Assembly: GCF_037190085.1 (NCBI RefSeq)
Contig: NZ_JBBCJO010000011.1
Location: forward strand, 1 to 64,000
From: Gemmatimonas aurantiaca
GTDB taxonomy: Bacteria; Gemmatimonadota; Gemmatimonadetes; Gemmatimonadales; Gemmatimonadaceae
Reading direction: 5' to 3'
Length of the DNA stretch: 64,000 bases
This document shows positions 46,071 to 53,350 of the stretch, piece by piece; the stretch's first letter is position 1, and the number at the start of each line of letters is the position of its first letter. The translations under genes were made by a program, and so were the position numbers. The notes below the pieces were generated by a model. That model saw nothing but the letters and a program-made list of their open reading frames with translations. It was not told where the DNA came from and made no database searches.

Positions 46071-47172
46071 CACGCCGTTCTTGCCGGATTGGGTGTCGCC
46101 ACCTGGGCGTACGATTCGTCACGTCCTACAACGTCGCGCTATCCCCGTGGCCGAGTTCGCGAAACGCGTCGAGCTACCTGTCGACGATGTTTCCGCACTT
46201 CTCGAAGGCCGGCTGGCAATCAGTCTCGGACTCGCCAGACGCCTCGAATCTGAGATTGGCGCTTCGGTTGCCTTCTGGTTGGCACGCGACAACGACTATC
46301 AGCAGGACGCCGCACGTCGAGCAGGTCGCACGCCACGCGATGAGCGCTGGCTCGCTGAGCTTCCGATTGCGGACATGCTGCGCTTCGGTTGGATCACTCC
46401 CCGTCCAGCCGCTGGAGAAGAGATGGATGCGTGTCTTCAGTTTTTTGGTGTGCCCGACGTCGAATCATGGCAGGAACACTACGCGCCTGTCGTGTCACAG
46501 GCCGCGTATCGCACCTCGCTGAGCTTTGATGCACGTCCGGCTTCAGTCGCCGCCTGGTTGAGACAAGGCGAGCGCGTAGCTGCTGGAATACCATGTGGAT
46601 CATGGAACCCCGAAGGATTCCGGGCCGTCCTCCAAGAGGTGCGTGCGCTGACGCGCATTAAGGAGCCCGCACGGTTCATTCCCCGCCTCCAAGAGCTCTG
46701 TGCCGCACATGGGGTCGCAGTGGTCATCGCCCGGGCTCCCAGTGGGTGTCGTGCGAGCGGTGCAACGATGTGGGTGGCACCGGATAAGGCGCTGCTTCTC
46801 CTCAGTATGCGTTTCCTCACAGATGACCATTTCTGGTTCACGTTCTTTCATGAAGCAGCGCATCTCCTGCTGCATCGAAACAGGGAGTTAATCCTCGAAG
46901 GCGTCGGAGAGTCTGTCGATGATGACGAAGAGGCTAACCTCTTCGAGACTCACATCGAAGAGGAAGCCAATCGCTTTGCTGCAGAAACTTTGATCCCTCT
47001 CGAACATGAAGCCGTATTTAAACGTCTCGGCCAGGATGCGATCCGTGTAATTCGTTTCGCGACGCAGATAGGCATCGCGCCAGGCATCGTCGTGGGGCAA
47101 CTGCATTTTCGCGGGCTCGTCCAACGCAATCGCCTGAACAAGCTTCGCCGTCGGTACTTGTGGACTGAGTGA
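46063..47172 (+). CDS. HTH and ImmA/IrrE-type metallopeptidase antitoxin
   Basis: The N-terminal helix-turn-helix (FAKRVELPVDDVSALLEGRL) matches HigA-type antitoxins, and residues 258-271 (WFTFFHEAAHLLLH) hold the HExxH zinc motif of ImmA/IrrE proteases (H263, E264, H267). Antitoxins of this type bind the operator and may be cleaved or cleave partners. The overlap with the toxin gene implies coupled translation. It ends 65 nt before the convergent pyrophosphorylase-like gene. Confidence 0.8.
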   Translation: MTSTPFLPDWVSPPGRTIRHVLQRRAIPVAEFAKRVELPVDDVSALLEGRLAISLGLARRLESEIGASVAFWLARDNDYQQDAARRAGRTPRDERWLAELPIADMLRFGWITPRPAAGEEMDACLQFFGVPDVESWQEHYAPVVSQAAYRTSLSFDARPASVAAWLRQGERVAAGIPCGSWNPEGFRAVLQEVRALTRIKEPARFIPRLQELCAAHGVAVVIARAPSGCRASGATMWVAPDKALLLLSMRFLTDDHFWFTFFHEAAHLLLHRNRELILEGVGESVDDDEEANLFETHIEEEANRFAAETLIPLEHEAVFKRLGQDAIRVIRFATQIGIAPGIVVGQLHFRGLVQRNRLNKLRRRYLWTE

Positions 47173-47237
47173 CGGAACAGCAAGAAGGACGCAAGCTGCA
47201 TGAGGATCGCAACCCGCTTACTCGCCTACCCGTCAAG

Positions 47238-48179
47238 TTAGCCTCGAAACCCTCTAAACTTTGTGGGAGCTTTCTGCCAGTTGCAAATTGCATCCTCAAG
47301 CGCTTGCATGCCTACCCCCAGATAGCCATCTAATTCTACGAACATCTGCTCCAGCGCAACCCACGAAGTACGAACCGATATGTCGTCGTTGAGCAGGAGG
47401 CGTGCACCTGTGAGTGGACCTGTAGCACCTCGCAAATAGGGCGAGCCGGGAGAAATGGACGCTAGGCCGAGCTTCCCCACCATAGTGAGATAGTCGAAGC
47501 GGGCAGTGCGTCCGAAGCTAGCCACGTCGTTCATCGACACATATAGCACGTCAAAGGCTTGGGATCCGTTGTAGCTCGCACAAGATAGCGCGCTTTGTAT
47601 GAGCGCATCGTGTGATCCCGTTTTTAGGACCCATTTCACATAAGTTTCGACCGCTGCGCCGGTGCCGCGCGGCGAATGGGCATCGAGGCTTTCACGCTTG
47701 CGATGGTTACCGAATCCGCAACCCGGCCTTCGTAAATGCGCCTGGTTTGCGTCCAGCCACGCGCGAAATGCCGGTGGATCTTGACTGATCGTCACCCAGT
47801 TCCATTGACCGCCCTGTCCGAGTCGACCGTAAACTTCGCGCGAATACCTCCACTGGCCTCGCGCATGTTGACCGAAGTGCACGAACAGAAAGACGAGCCA
47901 GAAAGCTTCGTCGCGATTCCCTGCTCGCAGTTGCATGATCGCCGCGAGCAATGGATTGAAGTGTGGCGTATCCGGGTCCGCGAAGTCTGGTCCTAGCGGT
48001 CGCCGCATCATCACTCTCGGATATGAAATACGATGCAAGCTCTCTACTAGCTGAAACACCAAAGTATTACGGCGCAGAGGATCAGCAATTCCTCGCAACG
48101 TTTTTCCGGTCTCACGTTCAAAGGTTTCGATGCCGCCGAACAGCGCGGTCGCGCGCTCGATGTCCTTTGGTCGAATCAT
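47238..48179 (-). CDS. Alpha-glutamyl/putrescinyl thymine pyrophosphorylase-like protein (clade 3 type)
   Basis: The pattern VFLFVHFGQHARGQWRYSREVY, GCGFGNHRKRESLDAHSPRG, TGAAVETYVKWVL, VASFGRTARFDYLTMVGKL and GVGMQALEDAICNWQ matches the aGPT-pyrophosphorylase superfamily as recalled from family descriptions; a profile search is needed. Phage members replace pyrophosphate on an activated thymine base with an amine to make hypermodified DNA, and the fold is related to helix-hairpin-helix DNA glycosylases. The start at 48179 overlaps the UDG-like stop (ATGA). It is last in a three-gene leftward unit. Confidence 0.6.
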   Translation of the reverse strand: MIRPKDIERATALFGGIETFERETGKTLRGIADPLRRNTLVFQLVESLHRISYPRVMMRRPLGPDFADPDTPHFNPLLAAIMQLRAGNRDEAFWLVFLFVHFGQHARGQWRYSREVYGRLGQGGQWNWVTISQDPPAFRAWLDANQAHLRRPGCGFGNHRKRESLDAHSPRGTGAAVETYVKWVLKTGSHDALIQSALSCASYNGSQAFDVLYVSMNDVASFGRTARFDYLTMVGKLGLASISPGSPYLRGATGPLTGARLLLNDDISVRTSWVALEQMFVELDGYLGVGMQALEDAICNWQKAPTKFRGFRG

Positions 48180-48988
48180 GTGTCGACTACGGTCATGATT
48201 CTTGTCGCCGAAGCAATCCATGCGCGAATTGCATGCACTACTTCGCGTGTTACCCCGAAACTACTCTGTAGGTTGTGGTTGTATCCCAGCACCAACACGC
48301 TCCGACCTAGCGGAATGTCGCCTATGCGGGCAAGTATTCCGTGATACGCCACGCCGGCGACCCCTTCGCCCCCTTGACGCGGGAGCGTCCACTCTGGCAT
48401 GCGCTTGACCTCCAGCGTCACGCCCGCGATAGCGGCAAACTCTTCCACAACAGACCGGCCATTGAGAATGAGCACCTCGATGCTCGAGTCGCGTAGGAGC
48501 ACTGCGAGCGCATCATATGATAGGTGAAGTAGTCGACTGCGCTGCGCACTTGAGAGCTCTGTCCACTTTTTGGCGGTTGCAAACGGGATTAAGTCGAGAT
48601 GACATGCGTGCTGCTGTGTGCTGTAGTATGAGCATCCAGTTCCAGCGACCACTGTGTCTATCTTCCGAAACCATCGATCATACGGCGCACGCTGAAAATA
48701 GTCACGGCAGGACTCCTCAATGAGGCGGAGGTGAGCGGCCTCAATAACCTCCCATGACTCAAGGTTCAGGGACCGCAGAGTATGGAAACGACGTGATGGG
48801 CCTTGCAGTTCATCGCCACCCTCGTCCATGAACTCGCGATTGCTTGGGTTGATCCCTAGCGTTGCAACGCGCGCGGTGGCGACATCGCCGAACACTGGGA
48901 TCGGAGCACCCCATTGAATCACACCAGCCCGACGAATAGTGCTCGTGTCCATCCGGTCCACGAGGCTCGCGAGAGTAGCGTACAGCAT
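48176..48988 (-). CDS. Uracil-DNA glycosylase superfamily-like protein
   Basis: A UDG-like N-terminal motif (VATLGINPSNREFMDEGG) is followed by YYSTQQHACHLDLIPFATAK, EVLILNGRSVVEEF and VLVLGYNHNLQSSFGV. In classical UDGs the last motif is HPSP-like; here it is replaced by NHN, so the catalytic residues may differ and binding rather than excision is possible. It could remove or read non-canonical bases. It is overlapped by the pyrophosphorylase-like gene (ATGA) and lies 98 nt downstream of the synthase gene. Confidence 0.55.
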   Translation of the reverse strand: MLYATLASLVDRMDTSTIRRAGVIQWGAPIPVFGDVATARVATLGINPSNREFMDEGGDELQGPSRRFHTLRSLNLESWEVIEAAHLRLIEESCRDYFQRAPYDRWFRKIDTVVAGTGCSYYSTQQHACHLDLIPFATAKKWTELSSAQRSRLLHLSYDALAVLLRDSSIEVLILNGRSVVEEFAAIAGVTLEVKRMPEWTLPRQGGEGVAGVAYHGILARIGDIPLGRSVLVLGYNHNLQSSFGVTREVVHAIRAWIASATRIMTVVDT

Positions 48989-49086
48989 GCGTCACCTATG
49001 TAGAAGACAGTGGGCTCGGACGATGTCGAAGGAGGTCGGCAATTCAGATACCGCGGGGATACCTACGGTCCTTGTCCTCCGAGAAA

Positions 49087-50037
49087 CTACATCGTGACAA
49101 GCCGTGCTTCTACTGCCGGTTTGAACGCATCACCGATCTCTCCGTGAATTCGCATTATGTCATCGCGGCGACCCTGTCTTCGGTACGTCAACACAAGGAG
49201 AAGTCGTACCAAATCTGCCCAGTATGGATCAAGCTCTCCGAGAGTGGTGGCGGGCGTATCTCCCTCCATGCGAATCTGCGCTTCAAGTTCAATGAGACGA
49301 CGGACAGCCGCCCATGGATCACCCTCCGGCATTTCGGGCATAAGCGAGTCGGGCTGCCATCCCTCCCGCAAGAACGCACTGACGTTTGGTTGATCGCGAG
49401 CGTAGAGATGAAGGCTACCAGCGAAGTGCACGTAGCGACCCATGTTGATACCAAGACTGCGCGCGAATATCTCCTGAAGCATAGTGAAGCAGAAGATGTC
49501 GTGCGGCAGGCCGAGATACGCATCGTTTGAGCGCATGCTGACCACCATATGGAGCCGTTCATCGCGTCTCAGCAACTGGAGCGTGCAAGTGCAAGGCACT
49601 TCTTTGTGATCGGCCGCGATGTCCTCTGCCGAGAAAAGCTGGATAACAGCTCGCCGCGTCGAAGGACGTGACCTCAACAGCGTCAGTACGCTCTCAATCT
49701 GGTTGATGCCGCGCTGAGCGAAGAATCGAGGACCGTATCCACCGTGAATGATGCCATTGTCGGCATCGTTTGCGTACTTGGAAATGTAGTGACTTATTTG
49801 GTCAAGCGCATTGCTACCTGAAAGATACCAGATCAGTTCACCTAGTGCGCTGATCACGCGCCCGCGAGACTCCGTCACACTGAGACGTGCTCGAGGGTTT
49901 CGGAGTTCAAGACTCGCGCCGATCAGCTCCTGCGTGCCGCCGCGCGATGCGTCGTTGGCGCAACCGTGCGCTCGAATCGCAGTGAAGACGACTTGCAGAA
50001 GGTCGTCTAACGATTCCTCGCAGCACGAGATTATCAT
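49087..50037 (-). CDS. Thymidylate-synthase-family enzyme with dCMP-hydroxymethylase-like Asp
   Basis: The TS fold is complete: E67 in ALGELIWYLSG, R128/R129 in PSTRRAVIQ, catalytic C149 in VPCTC, MRSND (R169-D172), and HLY (210-212). The pyrimidine-reading Asn (N177 in E. coli TS, in GLPFNI) is Asp180 here (GLPHDI). This exchange is known to switch specificity from dUMP to dCMP and is found in phage dCMP hydroxymethylases. It may therefore make 5-hydroxymethyl-dCMP or a related nucleotide. Start ATG 50037 is preferred over an in-frame start at 50088. It heads the trio with the UDG-like and pyrophosphorylase-like genes. Confidence 0.8.
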   Translation of the reverse strand: MIISCCEESLDDLLQVVFTAIRAHGCANDASRGGTQELIGASLELRNPRARLSVTESRGRVISALGELIWYLSGSNALDQISHYISKYANDADNGIIHGGYGPRFFAQRGINQIESVLTLLRSRPSTRRAVIQLFSAEDIAADHKEVPCTCTLQLLRRDERLHMVVSMRSNDAYLGLPHDIFCFTMLQEIFARSLGINMGRYVHFAGSLHLYARDQPNVSAFLREGWQPDSLMPEMPEGDPWAAVRRLIELEAQIRMEGDTPATTLGELDPYWADLVRLLLVLTYRRQGRRDDIMRIHGEIGDAFKPAVEARLVTM

Positions 50038-50182
50038 GGTGTCGGCAAGGCAGTGAGGGGCGAACGATCGACCATGGTTAATGCGCAAACCTGCAAGCAG
50101 CTTCCTGATGGGGCAAGGCCTCGAATGCTGTTTGGATCAGAGGGTCATTTCTGCTTTGTCCGGCCGCCAGCACCAAGAATGT

Positions 50183-50191
50183 AGTATACCA
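50183..50191 (-). promoter_or_regulatory. Putative extended -10 element for the synthase trio
   Basis: Read leftward, TGGTATACT is an extended -10 (TGnTATACT), about 146 nt before the synthase ATG, in a noncoding gap between divergent genes. No convincing -35 is seen, as is allowed for extended -10 promoters. Confidence 0.35.
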
Positions 50192-50329
50192 TCTTAGGTC
50201 GCGTTAACCCTTCTCAGGGCGAGGACGGTCATTGACGGCAGGTCTCTCCATCCCCGCAGGCAAATGATGATTTCGCACTCGTCCGGGATCATTTTATCTC
50301 CGAAGCTATCATCTATAAAAAAGAGTCCC

Positions 50330-51205
50330 ATGAACCTCCCCACCACGAAGTCTCCCCCCTTCGACTGGCCCGGTCGCTCCGGCGAGATCTGGCGCGACAA
50401 CCAGGCCCGCCTCGACCGCATGCTCGCGCCGTGCGGCACAGCAGCCATCACGGCCGCCGCTCCCACCCCCGGCGAACGGATCCTCGACATCGGCTGCGGT
50501 TCCGGCGCGTCTTCCCTCGAACTCGCGGACCGCGTCAGCCCGACCGGCCACGTCCTCGGCGTCGACATCTCCGAACCGCTCCTCTCCCGCGCACGCGAAC
50601 GTGCCAACGAACGTGCGGGCGCGAGCGCGCCGGTCTCCTTCCGGCTCGGCGATGCCGCCAGCGATCCGCTTCCGGAAGCGCCCTTCGATCTGTTGTTCTC
50701 CCGCTTCGGGGTCATGTTCTTCCCCGATCCGATCGCGGCGTTCACCAACCTGCGTCGCGCGCTCGCGCCCGATGGGCGGCTCGTGTTCGTGTGCTGGCGG
50801 GCGTTCGAGGAGAACGATTGGGTGCGTCTCCTCATGACGGCGGTGGCCGATATCCTGCCGCCCCTGCCGATGCCTCCTCCGGAGGCGCCGGGGCCGTTCT
50901 CCTTCGGCGATCCCGATCGGGTGCGCCGCATCCTGTCGGGCGCGGGGTTCAGCGACGTGCGCCTCGAGGCGTTCGACTGCCCGCTGGTGTATGGCGAGGC
51001 GTCCACACGCGAAGAGGCCGTCGACGCGGCGCTCGAACTGTCGCTGCAGGTGGGGCCGCTCAGTCGCGCGCTGGCCGAGCATCCACCGGAGCTCCGCGAA
51101 CGGGCCGCGGCAGCCGTTCGTCGCGCGCTTGGTGAACGTGTGTCCGGTCATGTCGTCGCTCTGAATGGCGCCTGCTGGATCGTCACGGCACGCAACGCCA
51201 CATAA
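50330..51205 (+). CDS. Class I SAM-dependent methyltransferase
   Basis: The SAM site ILDIGCGSGASSLELADRVS and acidic VLGVDISEPLL identify a UbiE/Methyltransf_25-type fold, followed by LLFSRFGVMFFPDPIAAFTN. The long loop near residue 185 (PLPMPPPEAPGPF) is Pro-rich. Composition returns to host-like high GC at this gene. A TATAAA stretch at 50315-50320 lies close upstream, suggesting a short-leader or leaderless transcript. The substrate is unknown. Confidence 0.8.
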   Translation: MNLPTTKSPPFDWPGRSGEIWRDNQARLDRMLAPCGTAAITAAAPTPGERILDIGCGSGASSLELADRVSPTGHVLGVDISEPLLSRARERANERAGASAPVSFRLGDAASDPLPEAPFDLLFSRFGVMFFPDPIAAFTNLRRALAPDGRLVFVCWRAFEENDWVRLLMTAVADILPPLPMPPPEAPGPFSFGDPDRVRRILSGAGFSDVRLEAFDCPLVYGEASTREEAVDAALELSLQVGPLSRALAEHPPELRERAAAAVRRALGERVSGHVVALNGACWIVTARNAT

Positions 51206-51241
51206 CGTCACACGCCGCGCCCCATGACGCCGCACGGGAAC

Positions 51242-51928
51242 ATGACCCACATCGATCATCTGGTATGGGGTGTGCGCGATCTCGACGACGGAGTCGATAC
51301 GCTCACCACACTCACGGGATGCACGCCGGTCATGGGCGGTGCTCACTCGGGCAATGGCACACGCAATGCGCTGCTGCCGCTCGGCGATCGCTGCTATTTC
51401 GAAGTGCTCGCGCCCGATCCGGCGCAGGATGTGATGAACACGCGCGGTGCGGGACTGCTCTCGTTCACGCATCCGCGTCTGCTCACCTTTGCCGTGGCCT
51501 GCGACGACATCGAGGCCTCCGCGGCCCGCATTGCTGCAAGCGGCCTGCCAGCGCCACAGATCGCGGCCATGTCCCGCACGCAGCCCGATGGTGAGGTGTT
51601 GCGTTGGCGACTGGCGCACGTCACCGGACACACTTTCGGCGGTCTCGCGCCCTTCCTCATCGACTGGGGCGATACACCACATCCCTCACGTCTGGGGCCT
51701 GCGGGTTGTTCGCTCGCCCGCTTGATACTTCGGCACCCCGATCACGAACGGCTTGCCGCACTCCTCGCAGCACTCGCCCTCGATGACACCATCCCGGTCG
51801 ATTGTGTGCCGGGATCGGCGGCGCTCGTTGCCGATCTCCTCACGCCGCAGGGGCCCATCTCACTGACGTCGACTTCCGAGCCGCCGCCGTCAGAGTTCTT
51901 CGTGCGTGGCCGGGTCCAACCCCAGTAG
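51242..51928 (+). CDS. VOC/glyoxalase-like family protein
   Basis: MTHIDHLVWGVRDLDDGVDT followed by NALLPLGDRCYFEVLAPDPA is the glyoxalase-like (PF13468-type) pattern with metal-binding His and Glu candidates. These proteins bind a metal in a vicinal oxygen chelate fold; the activity is unknown. ATG 51242 is preferred over 51224. Its 3' end overlaps the convergent reductase gene by 39 nt. Confidence 0.75.
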   Translation: MTHIDHLVWGVRDLDDGVDTLTTLTGCTPVMGGAHSGNGTRNALLPLGDRCYFEVLAPDPAQDVMNTRGAGLLSFTHPRLLTFAVACDDIEASAARIAASGLPAPQIAAMSRTQPDGEVLRWRLAHVTGHTFGGLAPFLIDWGDTPHPSRLGPAGCSLARLILRHPDHERLAALLAALALDDTIPVDCVPGSAALVADLLTPQGPISLTSTSEPPPSEFFVRGRVQPQ

Positions 51929-52729
51929 TCGTCCGTCCGTTCGTGCCAGTGTCGCCACCGCTGCCATCTCCTCGGCAGTGAGTTCGAAATCGAACACGCC
52001 GAGGTTCTCGGCCTGACGTGCGGGCGACGCGGCCTTGGGGATGGGGATCGCACCCATCTGCACATGCCAGCGCAGCACCACCTGCGCCACGCTGCGCGTG
52101 TGATGCTCGGCGATGTTCACCAGCACGGGTTCCTGCAGCAGTTCCCGGCCGCGTCCGATGGGACTCCAGGATTCGGTCACGATGCCATGCACGGCGTGAT
52201 ACGCGCGCTGGGCATGCTGCGGGAGATACGGATGCATCTCCACCTGGTTCACCGAGGGCACGACGTCGGTTTCGGTGATGAGGTGATCGAGATGTTCGGG
52301 AAGAAAATTGCTCACGCCGATGGAGCGCACGAGGCCACGTGCACGCGCTTCAATGAGGGCCTGCCAGGCTTCCACGTACAACGCCCGACGCGGATTGGGC
52401 CAGTGAATGAGATACAGGTCCCAGTATTCGAGTTGCGCGCGATACAACGACTCCTCGATGGCCTGCAACGCCTCCGCATACCCGTGATGTCGCCCCGGCA
52501 GCTTCGACGTGAGGCGCAGGTGTTCACGCGGCACACCGGCCCGCCGCACGGCTTCTCCCACCGCACCTTCGTTTTCGTAGTTCACCGCGGAGTCGATCAG
52601 GTGATAACCACTCCGGATGGCGTCCATCATCGAGACCACGCCCTGCGCGCCGTTCAGGCGATACGTACCAAGTCCGATGGCCGGCAACGTCGTGCCATCG
52701 TTGAGCGGGAGCATGGGGACGTCGATCAT
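51890..52729 (-). CDS. Aldo/keto reductase
   Basis: The NADPH-dependent reductase fold is clear: LPAIGLGTYRL, HLIDSAVNYENEGAVGEA (Asp and Tyr of the catalytic set), LRLTSKLPG (Lys), DLYLIHWPNP (His), VRSIGVSNF, and IPIPKAASPARQAEN for cofactor binding. It reduces aldehydes or ketones in the cytoplasm, physiological substrate unknown. ATG 52729 gives the standard N-terminus; the longer frame begins at a GTG. Confidence 0.92.
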   Translation of the reverse strand: MIDVPMLPLNDGTTLPAIGLGTYRLNGAQGVVSMMDAIRSGYHLIDSAVNYENEGAVGEAVRRAGVPREHLRLTSKLPGRHHGYAEALQAIEESLYRAQLEYWDLYLIHWPNPRRALYVEAWQALIEARARGLVRSIGVSNFLPEHLDHLITETDVVPSVNQVEMHPYLPQHAQRAYHAVHGIVTESWSPIGRGRELLQEPVLVNIAEHHTRSVAQVVLRWHVQMGAIPIPKAASPARQAENLGVFDFELTAEEMAAVATLARTDGRLLGLDPATHEEL

Positions 52730-52808
52730 GTCGGGAATCGTTCGGAGAATGGTTCGGGGAGCCGGCGGGAACACCCGGCGTGGCTGTCACATGGTGGTCA
52801 CGCGACTC

Positions 52809-53222
52809 TCACAGGGTGCCGAGTGTGATGTCCATCGGCACGACTTTGAGACCGCTGCCACCACCCTGCACACCGCTCTTCTCCACCAGGCCGCTGCCCT
52901 GTGAGCCCGAGCCCATGAGCCGGATGCAGCCACTGAACTCCACACCGAACGGTACGCTGAACCGGCCGTTGCCATCGCTCAGCACCTGACTGCGCTGCCG
53001 CATCTCGCCGGTGGCGCAGTCTCCGATGTACAGCTCTCCGGTGATCAACGCGCCCACGGCCGGCGCGCCGGCGAGTGTGGTGGCCGTGCCTTCCACACGA
53101 AACGCCATGTCGGCCGTGGGCGCGCCTCCGCACCCGGTCACCACCACACCGAGTGTGATGCCCATCAGCGCGGTCTTCACGCTCCGCCCACGTCGAACAC
53201 GTATTGTCTGTTGCCCTGCCAT
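52809..53222 (-). CDS. Hypothetical lipoprotein with a carboxypeptidase-regulatory-like domain
   Basis: A lipobox (GVVVTGC, Cys31) follows a basic N-terminus. The mature part (LITGELYIGDCATGEMRQRS, QVLSDGNGRFSVPFG) has the beta-sandwich look of CarboxypepD_reg or transthyretin-like domains. GGGAGGA lies about 4 nt before ATG 53222. No partner is evident besides the next large BIG2 protein on the same strand. Confidence 0.7.
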   Translation of the reverse strand: MAGQQTIRVRRGRSVKTALMGITLGVVVTGCGGAPTADMAFRVEGTATTLAGAPAVGALITGELYIGDCATGEMRQRSQVLSDGNGRFSVPFGVEFSGCIRLMGSGSQGSGLVEKSGVQGGGSGLKVVPMDITLGTL

Positions 53223-53350
53223 CGTTCCTCCCGGGGACGCTCTGCAACCTGCTGAATCCTAGCGATGGGGGGTGACCGACAGCCATGACGACAGCCATGT
53301 CCGACGTGACGGAGCGCTCTATCGGAAATCGCTGAACACCGCGAGCCGGT

